Positions 28,377 through 36,479 of a stretch of DNA of 64,000 nucleotides are shown here, one piece after another. Under the pieces are notes generated by a model. That model saw only the letters and a program-made list of their open reading frames with translations. It was not told where the DNA came from and searched no databases. Within the stretch, counting starts at the first letter, position 1. Each line of letters starts with the position of its first letter. The translations under genes and the position numbers were made by a program. Source of the stretch: Streptomyces sp. NBC_01016 (GTDB lineage Bacteria; Actinomycetota; Actinomycetes; Streptomycetales; Streptomycetaceae); assembly GCF_026341035.1 (NCBI RefSeq), contig NZ_JAPEOQ010000001.1, positions 4,278,001 through 4,342,000 of the forward strand, read 5' to 3'.

Positions 28377-29312
28377 TCAGCTGCCAGAGGCAACCGGCTG
28401 AGGGGTAATTCCCAACGCCGTCGCGTACTTCGCGAGCGCGAGCTTCCCCATCGCCGGATACGCCCCCAGCGGCTCCGCGACAGCACACCCCGCATCCTTG
28501 GCGGCAGCCTCAAGTACGGACGGGTCGAGCTCGGGACCGACGAGGTACGGCGCGAGCGCCAGCTGCTGCGAACCGGAACCCCGCAGCTGCTCGGCCGTGG
28601 CGGCAACCGCCCCCTCCTCGTCGAGCGCCGCCGCCATCACCGGCACGGCGAGCCGCGCGGCGAGCAGCATGCCGGTGATCCCCGCGGCCTGGACCGCCTC
28701 CTCGCCGCCTATGGACGCGAGGATGATCCCGTCCGCCGCCGTGGTCACGGCGAAGAGGCGGGCGCGGTCGGCGCGGGCCAGGCCGGCCTCCGAGAGCCGC
28801 ACGTGCAGGGCCTCCGCGAGCAGCGGGTGCGGGCCGAGCACATCGGTCAGCTCCGCGGCGACGCGGCTTTCGGCGATGGCCTGCCGGATCTGCCGCAGCT
28901 GGGCGTTGTCCGGTCCTGCGAGCAGCGGCACGACGACGCCGACCGGCCCGGCCGGCTCCTGCGCCTCGACACCGGCCGCGAGCGCCTGCTCGTAGCGGGC
29001 GGTGCGCTCCTTCGCGGCGTGCGCGAGCACGGACGCCAGCGAGGGGAACTCGGCAGAGATCGGGAAGTCGGTGAGCTCACCCTCCACGAAGCCGACCCGC
29101 GCGTCCAGACCGGGCAGCTCGGACCGGGCGATGCTCACCACCTCGTCGGCGAGCATGCGCGTGGCGGCGCTGGGCGTGCCGGGCACCGCGAGCACAAGAG
29201 ACGGCGCGCCCTCGGGGGCGGCCACGGGTTCCGGGCGACGGTGGCGTCCGGGCTGTCGGGGTCGCGGCATTCGTACGGGCAGGCCGGATGCGGGCCCAGT
29301 GGGGGTGCTCAT
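28377..29312 (-). CDS. CbiX-like (sirohydrochlorin chelatase fold) protein, probably non-catalytic
   Basis: 311 residues from ATG 29312. Two chelatase-fold halves are recognisable: SLVLAVPGTPSAATRML with GLDARVGFVEGE and VGVVVPLLAG, then LGPHPLLAEALHVRLSEAG and LALAPYLVGPELDP. In active CbiX/SirB proteins the first strand ends in an HGS motif whose His binds metal. Here that position reads PGT, and the second half also lacks an obvious His. So a chelatase reaction is doubtful; a regulatory or metal-storage role is possible. The gene has its own strong terminator. Confidence 0.75.
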   Translation of the reverse strand: MSTPTGPASGLPVRMPRPRQPGRHRRPEPVAAPEGAPSLVLAVPGTPSAATRMLADEVVSIARSELPGLDARVGFVEGELTDFPISAEFPSLASVLAHAAKERTARYEQALAAGVEAQEPAGPVGVVVPLLAGPDNAQLRQIRQAIAESRVAAELTDVLGPHPLLAEALHVRLSEAGLARADRARLFAVTTAADGIILASIGGEEAVQAAGITGMLLAARLAVPVMAAALDEEGAVAATAEQLRGSGSQQLALAPYLVGPELDPSVLEAAAKDAGCAVAEPLGAYPAMGKLALAKYATALGITPQPVASGS

Positions 29313-29452
29313 GGCGCCGCATGCTACTGGCTCGACCGGCTTCGTTGTTCGGTCAGGGTGCACATGAGCGGTTTCCGTCCGAGATTGTCCTTTCAGTTAC
29401 GAATCCTGCAAGTGTCCTGGTCCGGAGGGGTGTGCGGGATATTCGAAGTGAA

Positions 29453-30421
29453 TTACGGCACATGAAGCAGGCGTCGGTCGAGCGGCAGCCGGAGTCCGTC
29501 CGCTGCGAGCGCGGCAGCGATCACGAGGGACCCGTGCAGGGGGTCGCCGGTGGCGGGCACGACCGTGGCCTGCGGAAGCTGCTCGGTCAGCTCCTCCCGC
29601 AGCGGGCCGAGCAGCGGCTCGCCCAGCTTGAAAAGGCCACCGGTCAGGGCGACCTCGCCGCCGTCGGCCGGACAGACCGCCGCGGCCGCCTCGGCGATGT
29701 GCGCGGCGGCCCGACGCAGGATGTCCGCGGCCGCCGGGTCGTCGAGGGCGCAGCGCGCCACGTCGGGGGCGAACGCGGCGAGCGCCGCCGGGCGGTCGGT
29801 GCGCGGGTAGATGCGGCCCGGCAGTTCAATGGCGGGCCCGAAGTGTTCCTCGGCGAGCGCGAGCAGCGCCTTGCTTCCGCCGCGCCGCCCGTCGAAGGCG
29901 CGCATCGCGGCGTCGAGCCCGGCCTGTCCGATCCACGCGCCGCCGCCGCAGTCGCCGAGCAGATGTCCCCACCCGTCGGCCCGCCGCCAGCCCGCGAGGT
30001 CGGTGCCGAGCGCGATCATCCCGGTGCCCGCGGCGACGACCGCCCCGCGCCGCTGCCCGAGCGCACCCGCGTACGCGGTGACCCCGTCGGCGGCCAACGC
30101 GAGCCGCCCGACGCCCAGTTCACGCGCGAGTGCCCCCGGCAACTCGGCCCGGAGCCCGTCGCCGAGCGTCGCCATCCCGGCTGCCCCCAACGCGACGGCA
30201 GACACCGTGACTTCCCCGACACGATCCAGCAACTCCCGCGCCATCGGCACGAGTTGTTCCACCATTTGCCCGGGGTCGATGCCGGAGCCCGACGTACGTA
30301 CAGGTACGGACGAAGTGTTCGTCAGCGCGCGCCCGATGTCGTCGACGGGCGCGAGCGCGGCCCGGAGTCCCGAGCCGCCGGAGTCCACCCCGAGCACCCA
30401 CTCGGCCGGGCCCTCGGTCAC
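29453..30421 (-). CDS. BadF/BadG-type ATPase, N-acetylglucosamine-kinase-like
   Basis: 322 residues; GTG 30421 overlaps the ung stop (GTGA). ASKHA fold: phosphate 1 WVLGVDSGGSGLRAAL, a second loop VVAAGTGMIALG, GWGHLLGDCGGGAWIG and adenosine motif EVALTGGLFKLGEPLL. Close relatives phosphorylate N-acetylglucosamine or glucosamine. GlcNAc salvage fits a chitin-degrading actinomycete, but the neighbour ung gives no pathway support. It ends with TAA. Confidence 0.82.
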   Translation of the reverse strand: MTEGPAEWVLGVDSGGSGLRAALAPVDDIGRALTNTSSVPVRTSGSGIDPGQMVEQLVPMARELLDRVGEVTVSAVALGAAGMATLGDGLRAELPGALARELGVGRLALAADGVTAYAGALGQRRGAVVAAGTGMIALGTDLAGWRRADGWGHLLGDCGGGAWIGQAGLDAAMRAFDGRRGGSKALLALAEEHFGPAIELPGRIYPRTDRPAALAAFAPDVARCALDDPAAADILRRAAAHIAEAAAAVCPADGGEVALTGGLFKLGEPLLGPLREELTEQLPQATVVPATGDPLHGSLVIAAALAADGLRLPLDRRLLHVP

Positions 30422-31104
30422 GGCAGCCGCCAGTCGACGGGCTGCGAGCCCTGGCGTTCGAGAAGGTCGTTGGCCCGGCTGAACGGGCGGGAGCCGAAGA
30501 AGCCGCGATCCGCCGACATGGGGGAGGGGTGCGAGGACTCGACCGCCGGATAGTCGCTGAGCAGCGGCCGCAGATTGCGCGCGTCACGGCCCCACAGGAT
30601 CGACACGAGCGGCGTCCCGCGCGCGGCGAGGGCGCGGATCGCCTGCTCGGTGACCTGCTCCCAGCCCTTGTCGCGGTGCGAGGCCGGACGGCGCGGGGCC
30701 ACCGTGAGCGCCCTGTTGAGGAGCAGCACGCCCTGCTGCGTCCACGGGGTCAGGTCCCCGTTCGACGGCTCCGGCAGCCCGAGGTCCGCGTTCATCTCGC
30801 GGTAGATGTTGATGAGGCTGGGCGGCAGGGGGCGTACGTCAGGAGCAACCGAGAAGGACAAACCAACGGCGTGCCCCGGCGTCGGGTAGGGATCCTGCCC
30901 GACGATCAGCACCCGCACGTCGTCGAACGGCTGCTGGAAGGCGCGCAGCACGTTGGCGCCCGCCGGGAGGTAGGTGCGCCCGGCGCCGATCTCCGCGCGG
31001 AGGAATTCCCCCATCGCGGAGATCTGCCCGGCCACGGGCTCGAGGGCCTTCGCCCAGCCCGCTTCGACGATTTCATGCAGAGGTCGTGGTGCCACGGGCG
31101 TCAC
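30418..31104 (-). CDS. ung: Uracil-DNA glycosylase
   Basis: 228 residues from GTG 31104. Family 1 UDG: the water-activating loop VLIVGQDPYPTPGHAVGLSFSV (catalytic Asp), VLLLNRALTV, and the leucine-loop motif SSHPSPMSADRGFFGSRPF with the catalytic His. Met replaces the more usual Leu after HPSP. It removes uracil from DNA at the start of base-excision repair, which matters in a high-GC genome prone to cytosine deamination. Coupled to the downstream kinase by a 4-base overlap. Confidence 0.95.
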   Translation of the reverse strand: MTPVAPRPLHEIVEAGWAKALEPVAGQISAMGEFLRAEIGAGRTYLPAGANVLRAFQQPFDDVRVLIVGQDPYPTPGHAVGLSFSVAPDVRPLPPSLINIYREMNADLGLPEPSNGDLTPWTQQGVLLLNRALTVAPRRPASHRDKGWEQVTEQAIRALAARGTPLVSILWGRDARNLRPLLSDYPAVESSHPSPMSADRGFFGSRPFSRANDLLERQGSQPVDWRLP

Positions 31105-31168
31105 CCTACTGCCGCCCCGGCACCTCATCTCAACCGGCCGCCCGTCGACCACTGGTCGTGGTAAGGCG

Positions 31169-33058
31169 TCAACCTCCCACCGCGGTAAGGGCGGTGCGCA
31201 GCGCCCACGGCGTCGCCGCCGCCCACGCCTGCGGGGAGCAGGAGTGCGGGTAGGGGACCGGGCGGGCGGCGTCGGTGCGCGCGTAGCCGCCGAGCACCTC
31301 GGGGAGCCGGTGCCCGTGCCCGGCCGCCGCGTCGATCAGCCCGGACGCCATCCGGCGCAGCTCGTCGCCGAGCCCGTAGCGGGCGAGGCCGAGCGCGATG
31401 ACGGCGTTGTCGTGCGGCCAGGCGCTGCCGCGGTGGTACGACAGCGGGTGGTAGGGACGCTGGTCCGCGGCGAGCGTGCGGATCGCCCAGCCGGAGAAGA
31501 AGTCCGCATCCAGGAGGCGCTCGCCCACGCGTCGCGCGCGGTCCTCGTCGAGGATGCCGGACCAGAGCAGATGCCCGGCGTCCGAGGCGAGCGCGTCGAC
31601 CTGGCGGCCCTCCCCGTCGAGGGCGAGCGCCGGGAAATCGTCATCGGCCAGCCAGAAGTCACGGGCGAAGCGCGCCCGCATATCGTCGGCCAGCCGGTCC
31701 AACTCCCGTGCGTACACGGCGTCCTGCCATACCTGCGCGGCGAGGCGGGCCGTGCGACGCAGACCGTCGTACGCGTAGCCCTGGGCCTCGGACACGGCGA
31801 TGGGGCCTTCCGCCTGGGTGCCGTCCTTGAAGCAGATGGCGCCGGCGGAGTCCTTCCAGTTCTGATTGACGAGACCGTTCGGGTCCGGCTCGTACACGAG
31901 GTAGCCGTGCTCGCGCAGGCCGCCGTCGCCGAGCATCCAGTCGACGGCGGAGCGCGCGTGCGTCTCCAGGCGGGCGGCGAGCGCCGCGTCCTTCGTCGCC
32001 TCGAAGTGGGCGTGCAGCAGCACCAGGAACAGTGGCGTCGCGTCGATCGTCCCGTAATAACGCCCGTACGGCACCTGCCCGAAGTGGGCGAGCTCGCCGC
32101 GTCGCGTCTCGTGCACGATCCGGCCGGGCTGCTCGCCGCGGAACGCGTCGTACTCCTGTCCCTGCGTGGCGGCGAGCGCGCTCAGCGTGCCGGCCGCGAG
32201 GGCGGGCCGGTAGGGGAGCATGAAGTACGAGGTGAGCAGGGAATCCCGCCCGAACAGGGTGAGGAACCACGGCACACCGGCCGCCGGGATGCTGACGGGC
32301 TCGCCGTCCACGCCGGGAGCGGAGATCGTCAACAGGTCCAGATCCGTGAGGCCTTGGGCGCAAGCCCTGTCCAAGTCGTCGGATACGTCGATGAGTTCGG
32401 CCGCACCGCCGCGCACCCGGTCCGCCGCGAGCTGCGGCCCACCGTGCGGATGCGCCGCGACGTTCAGCCGCAGCTCGGCCCGGCCGTGCGGCGCCAGGGC
32501 GAGGCGCCACACCAGCTCGTACGGCCCGTCGCCGCGCACGGAGTCGGGCGCGGGGGACGCGGACACGACCGTGCGGGAGTGCCAGTCGGCCCTGCGGTAG
32601 TCGAACTCGACGCCCGTGTCCGTGCGGTGAGCCGTGCGCTCAGCATCTGGCTTGGGGTAGCTGCGCTCGTCCGCGCGCAGCTCGAAGGTGTCGGCGAAGT
32701 CGGCGTCTGCGGTGATGACGACCTCGGCGACGAGCGGGTCGGGGCTGTTGCTGACGAGCTGCAGGACGTCCGTGAACTCGCCTGCTGTGACGGCCTGTTG
32801 GCGGAAGACGGTGTACGCGGGCGGAGCGTCACGGGTCCCTTCCGGGGTGAGTACGCACTCCCCGGCCGACCCGACGGGGGAGAGCACGGCGGGCGCGGTG
32901 CCGTCGACGGCGAGCTGCCAGCGGCTCAGGTGTCGGGCGTCGCGCACGAACAACCCGTCCGGCGTGGCCCCGCGCGTACCGGTGACACCGCCGTCCGCGT
33001 CGATGTGCGCGAACGTGGCGTCGCGCACGAGTTGAGCGCGTTGGGCGGCGCCGCTCAT
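31169..33058 (-). CDS. Amylo-alpha-1,6-glucosidase-like (glycogen-debranching family) glycosidase
   Basis: 629 residues; ATG 33058 overlaps the next upstream gene's stop (ATGA). The N-terminal 200 residues are the GDE_N_bis beta-sandwich (GLFVRDARHLSRWQL). An (alpha/alpha)6 barrel follows with FLTLFGRDSLLTSYF, HFGQVPYGRYYGTIDATPLF and RGSAWPHDNAVIALGL, the last including the likely catalytic acids. No signal peptide, so it acts inside the cell on an imported glycoside or oligosaccharide. Last gene of the four-gene minus-strand arm of the carbohydrate cluster. Confidence 0.88.
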   Translation of the reverse strand: MSGAAQRAQLVRDATFAHIDADGGVTGTRGATPDGLFVRDARHLSRWQLAVDGTAPAVLSPVGSAGECVLTPEGTRDAPPAYTVFRQQAVTAGEFTDVLQLVSNSPDPLVAEVVITADADFADTFELRADERSYPKPDAERTAHRTDTGVEFDYRRADWHSRTVVSASPAPDSVRGDGPYELVWRLALAPHGRAELRLNVAAHPHGGPQLAADRVRGGAAELIDVSDDLDRACAQGLTDLDLLTISAPGVDGEPVSIPAAGVPWFLTLFGRDSLLTSYFMLPYRPALAAGTLSALAATQGQEYDAFRGEQPGRIVHETRRGELAHFGQVPYGRYYGTIDATPLFLVLLHAHFEATKDAALAARLETHARSAVDWMLGDGGLREHGYLVYEPDPNGLVNQNWKDSAGAICFKDGTQAEGPIAVSEAQGYAYDGLRRTARLAAQVWQDAVYARELDRLADDMRARFARDFWLADDDFPALALDGEGRQVDALASDAGHLLWSGILDEDRARRVGERLLDADFFSGWAIRTLAADQRPYHPLSYHRGSAWPHDNAVIALGLARYGLGDELRRMASGLIDAAAGHGHRLPEVLGGYARTDAARPVPYPHSCSPQAWAAATPWALRTALTAVGG

Positions 33059-34404
33059 CGGGCTGCCTCCTCGGAGTTCAGCAGGTCGAGGGCGAGCGCG
33101 GCCGTCCAGGAGAACGAGCGGGCGCCGCGCGCCGCGCCCGTCGTCGGGTCGACGTACTCCGCGAACCCGGACGCGCCCGCCGTGTCGAGGAGCGCGGCGC
33201 GGATCCGGTCGGCGTGCAGGTGCCGGCCGTGGGTGCGAAGGCCGCGCTCGATGAGCCACGCGGTGTTGAACCAGGCAGGCCCACGCCAGTACCGGGTCGG
33301 GTCGAAGGCCGGGCCCGTCAGGTCGTAACTCGGCACGAGGGCCGTGGAGTCGGCGTGGAAGGCCGGGCCGTCCAGCGTCGACACCAGACGGTCCACGACC
33401 TCATCGGGCAGACCGGGCGCGAGCAGCGGAACGAGCCCCGCCACACTGCGCGCCGGCACGAAGGTGTCGTCGACCAGGTCGCGGGCCCGGAACAGGCCGG
33501 CCCCGTCGTCCCACAGGCGCGTCACGAGCGCGTCAGTGAGCTTCGCGGCCCCCGCCTCGTGGACGGCCGCGTCGCCGCCCACGCAGCCTGCGATCTCGGC
33601 GAGGGCCAGCTCGCTCGCGATCAACAGGGCGTTCATGCACGGGTCTTCGAGCCGGAAGGGGTGCTCGGCCGCACGGTCGTCGTACCCCGCGTCGCGGTAG
33701 TCGACGGCGAGCCGCACATAGCGGCCGTAGTCGAGGTCCGTGGGGCGGTCCGCCGGGTGGCCGTGGTCGAGGTCGGCGCGCCGGTAGCTGCCGGGGTCCG
33801 CCGGGGTGATGCGGGCCAACGGGGCGTCCCAGCAAGGGCTGTTGTCCATGCCGGGCTCCCACGGGTGCACGATCGCCGCGAGGCCGCCGCCGCCCAGATC
33901 GCGCCGGTCGAGGAGGTAGCGGTGCCAGGCCACGAGGCGCGGATACACCCGGGCCAGGAAGCCGCGGCGCCGCGACTCGGCCGGGTCGGCGCGGTGCACG
34001 AGCCAGGCGGCCAGCGCGTGCACGGGCGGCTGGACGATGCCCGACGTCTCGGGCGAGACCGGCGCGCCCACCCCCGCGCCCGCCGTGGACGAGCGCCAGA
34101 AGTCGGGGCTCGGGAAGTACGCCCCGTTCGGCACCGCCGAGTTGAACACGATGTGCGGCACACGCCCGTCGCCCCACTGCGCCCCGAGCAGCGACTCCAG
34201 CTCGCGCTGCGCCCGGCGCGCGGACAGGTGCCGAAGGCCGATCGCGATGAACGCGGAGTCCCAACTCCACTGGTGCGGATACAGGGTTCGGGACGGCACC
34301 GTGCTCGTGCCCACCCAGTTGTCGAGGAGGACCCGGCCCGCGCCGCGCCGCAGGGTCAGGTCCGCGGCGGCGGTGCGGGCTGGCCCGTCGAGAAGAGCGG
34401 TCAC
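33055..34404 (-). CDS. MGH1/GH63-like glycoside hydrolase
   Basis: 449 residues; GTG 34404 overlaps the isomerase stop (GTGA). (alpha/alpha)6-barrel signatures of the GH63/MGH1 group: YPHQWSWDSAFIAIGL, GIVQPPVHALAAWLV, HPWEPGMDNSPCWD and YWRGPAWFNTAWLIERGL. Relatives include mannosylglycerate and glucosylglycerate hydrolases and alpha-glucosidases acting on small glycosides. Cytoplasmic. With the debranching-like enzyme next to it this suggests stepwise hydrolysis of an imported alpha-glycoside; the substrate is not determined. Confidence 0.85.
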   Translation of the reverse strand: MTALLDGPARTAAADLTLRRGAGRVLLDNWVGTSTVPSRTLYPHQWSWDSAFIAIGLRHLSARRAQRELESLLGAQWGDGRVPHIVFNSAVPNGAYFPSPDFWRSSTAGAGVGAPVSPETSGIVQPPVHALAAWLVHRADPAESRRRGFLARVYPRLVAWHRYLLDRRDLGGGGLAAIVHPWEPGMDNSPCWDAPLARITPADPGSYRRADLDHGHPADRPTDLDYGRYVRLAVDYRDAGYDDRAAEHPFRLEDPCMNALLIASELALAEIAGCVGGDAAVHEAGAAKLTDALVTRLWDDGAGLFRARDLVDDTFVPARSVAGLVPLLAPGLPDEVVDRLVSTLDGPAFHADSTALVPSYDLTGPAFDPTRYWRGPAWFNTAWLIERGLRTHGRHLHADRIRAALLDTAGASGFAEYVDPTTGAARGARSFSWTAALALDLLNSEEAAR

Positions 34405-35201
34405 GCGCCGGACCCCTTGAGGAACGCGGGCACGGACCGGACCGCCTCGACCGGGTCGCCGGTCAGCCGGCACTCGGCCGCGAGGTACCCCCCGTAGCCG
34501 GCGGTGTGCAGGGCACCCAGCCACGCCTGCCAGTCGAGGTGTCCCGCGCCCGGCTGGAAGCGGTTGGAGTCCGACACCTGGGCGTGCCCGATGTAGGGGG
34601 CGTGGGTGAGGATCGCCTGCGCGGGGTCGGTCTCCTCGATGTTCATGTGGTAGCTGTCGATGCCGATCCGGACCGCGTCCAGACCGACCTCCTTGATCAA
34701 CTCGGCTGCCTGCTCAAGGCGGTTGACCATGTGGTCCTCGTACCGGTTGAGCGGTTCGAGGTAGAGCGTGACGCCCTCGGCGGAGGCATGCTCGCCCAGC
34801 TCGGTGAGGCCTTCGAGCAGGACCTCGCGGTCCCGCTCCTCCGAACGCGGCGGCTCGAACGGGGGCAGGCGGCGCGAGAACATCCCGTACGAGGCCGGGG
34901 TCTGCGCGCCGAGCCCGCCGAGCTCGGCGATGACGGAGAGCTGCGACTTCATCTGGACGATCGCGTCGCGGCGCAGCTCGTCGTCGAAGGCGCCGAAGAA
35001 GTGCAGCATGTCGACGCACACGGTCGGCATGACCACGCCGTCCTTGAGTGCCTGCTTCAACTCCGGGAGCCGGGAGGCGAAGTGCAGGTCGCCCTTGGCG
35101 CGCAGCTCGATGGCCCCGTACCCGGCGCCCTGCGCGAACTCCCACTTCTCCTGGAGGCTCTCGCCGGGCAGCAACTGTTCCTGGGCAGCGATCTTCAGCA
35201 T
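34401..35201 (-). CDS. Xylose-isomerase-like TIM-barrel sugar isomerase/epimerase
   Basis: 266 residues; ATG 35201 with a GAGAGA region upstream. AP-endonuclease-2/IolE-like barrel: YGAIELRA, TLYLEPLNRYEDHMVN (metal-binding Glu), IGIDSYHMNIEE (metal-binding Asp/His), HAQVSDSNRFQPGAGHLDW and GGYLAAECR (last Glu). Likely an isomerase or epimerase of a sugar or keto-cyclitol, similar to IolE/IolI or tagatose epimerase. Lies between the MDR dehydrogenase and the glycosidase, so probably processes the freed sugar. Confidence 0.87.
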   Translation of the reverse strand: MLKIAAQEQLLPGESLQEKWEFAQGAGYGAIELRAKGDLHFASRLPELKQALKDGVVMPTVCVDMLHFFGAFDDELRRDAIVQMKSQLSVIAELGGLGAQTPASYGMFSRRLPPFEPPRSEERDREVLLEGLTELGEHASAEGVTLYLEPLNRYEDHMVNRLEQAAELIKEVGLDAVRIGIDSYHMNIEETDPAQAILTHAPYIGHAQVSDSNRFQPGAGHLDWQAWLGALHTAGYGGYLAAECRLTGDPVEAVRSVPAFLKGSGA

Positions 35202-35268
35202 GTCTCTCTCGGTACCTCTCAGGCCCTCCGGGGCCGTCTCGGGCGCAGGGGGCCGTCTCGGGCCTGGG

Positions 35269-35290
35269 CCCTGTCGTTTGGATCGGGCCG
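35269..35290. repeat. Dispersed element GGGCCTGTCGTTTGGATC, copy 3 (variant)
   Basis: CCCTGTCGTTTGGATCGGGCCG in the 101-base gap between isomerase and dehydrogenase. The gap also carries three GGGCCGTCTCG repeats (about 35231, 35250 and 35286). The element lies inside an apparent operon, so it may be a transcript-processing or attenuation point. Confidence 0.65.
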
Positions 35291-35302
35291 TCTCGAAACT
35301 TC

Positions 35303-36349
35303 TCAGAATTCCAGGACGACCTGGAGGGCGTCCGCGGGGCGCTCGTCGAGCAGGACGTACGCGTCGGCCGCGTCCGCGACCGGGACGACATGGCTGACCA
35401 GCGACTCCACGTCGACCTGGCCCTCGGCGACGAGCCGCAGGAACGTCTGCTGGAGGCGCTCCACGGTCCAGCGGCCGGACAGCTGCGCCGGGACGCCGCC
35501 GATCTGCGAGCAGACGATCTCCACGCGGTTGTGGTGGAACTCGTCGCCGAGCCGCAGGCCCATGCCGTCGCCCTGATAGAAGCCGGAGGCGACGACGCGG
35601 CCGCCGACGGTCACCGAGCGCACGGCCTGGTGCAGCGCCGGGTAGACGCCGCTGATCTCGATGGCGAGGTCGGTGCCGCGGCCCCCGGTGGCCTCGCGGA
35701 TGCGCTCGGCGACCGCGTCCGTGCGGGCGTTGAGCGTGGCGTGGGCGCCGTACTTCTTCGCCGATTCCAGGCGGGCGTCCATCGCGTCGACCGCGGTGAC
35801 ACGGGCGCCGCTGAGCTGGGCGAGGCGGGTGGCGATCAGGCCGATGACGCCCTGGCCGAACACGGCGACGTCCTCGCCGAGGTTGATGCCGCCGGCCAGG
35901 ATCGCGTTGTACGCGATGGCGCCGACCCGGGCGAACGCTCCGGCCAGTGGTTCGAGGCCCGCCGGGAGCGTGTGGCCGATCATGCGCTCGGCCGGGACGA
36001 TGCCCTCGCTGCGGTGGCCCCAGATGCCCCACACGAGGTCGCCGACCTCGGGCATGCCCGGCGTGCCGACCAACTCCGGGGAGACCTCGGTGACTTCGCC
36101 GACCTCGGAGTAGCCCCAGCCGACGACCGGGTACGAGATGCCGGCCTCGTCGTCGCGGAAGAGGCGGGCGTCGGCGTCCCAGGTCCGGGTCAGATAGGGG
36201 TTCGTGCCGCGGTAGGCGGTCAGCTCCGTACCGGCCGATATGCCCGAATAGCGGGTGTGGACGCGCAGGTGGCCCGGCGGCAGCTCCAGGCTCTCGTGCT
36301 CGGCCACCTCCACCTGGCGGGGACCTGTGAATTGAACGACGCGTTCCAC
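35303..36349 (-). CDS. MDR-family (zinc-type alcohol/polyol) dehydrogenase
   Basis: 348 residues; GTG 36349, GGAG 7 bases upstream. GroES-like N-terminus (SGISAGTELTAYRG) and Rossmann domain (VAVFGQGVIGLIATRLAQL, VTAVDAMDARLESA). The catalytic-zinc Cys expected near the N-terminus is replaced (YSGISAGTE rather than a Cys-Gly-SD type motif), as in the BchC-like/L-threonine-dehydrogenase-like subgroup. A zinc-independent or altered mechanism is therefore possible. Probably oxidises a sugar or cyclitol. First gene of the minus arm, divergent from the ABC importer. Confidence 0.85.
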   Translation of the reverse strand: MERVVQFTGPRQVEVAEHESLELPPGHLRVHTRYSGISAGTELTAYRGTNPYLTRTWDADARLFRDDEAGISYPVVGWGYSEVGEVTEVSPELVGTPGMPEVGDLVWGIWGHRSEGIVPAERMIGHTLPAGLEPLAGAFARVGAIAYNAILAGGINLGEDVAVFGQGVIGLIATRLAQLSGARVTAVDAMDARLESAKKYGAHATLNARTDAVAERIREATGGRGTDLAIEISGVYPALHQAVRSVTVGGRVVASGFYQGDGMGLRLGDEFHHNRVEIVCSQIGGVPAQLSGRWTVERLQQTFLRLVAEGQVDVESLVSHVVPVADAADAYVLLDERPADALQVVLEF

Positions 36350-36391
36350 GGACGGCTCCGAAAAAGGGTGGTGTGCCTGTTGGTTGGGTCG

Positions 36392-36419
36392 ACAATATCC
36401 GCAACTTATGTCTTGTCAA
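36392..36419 (-). promoter_or_regulatory. Vegetative-type promoter for the dehydrogenase arm
   Basis: Minus strand TTGACA (36419-36414), 16-base spacer, TATTGT (36397-36392). GACAA (36391-36395) and TTGTC (36413-36417) form an inverted pair overlapping both boxes, a possible ROK repressor site in the 130-base divergent region. Confidence 0.5.
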
Positions 36420-36479
36420 CAGGCAAAAGTAGTGCTGAGATGCGTGCTTGATAGACGTAAGTCGGCGATGGGGACGGTA

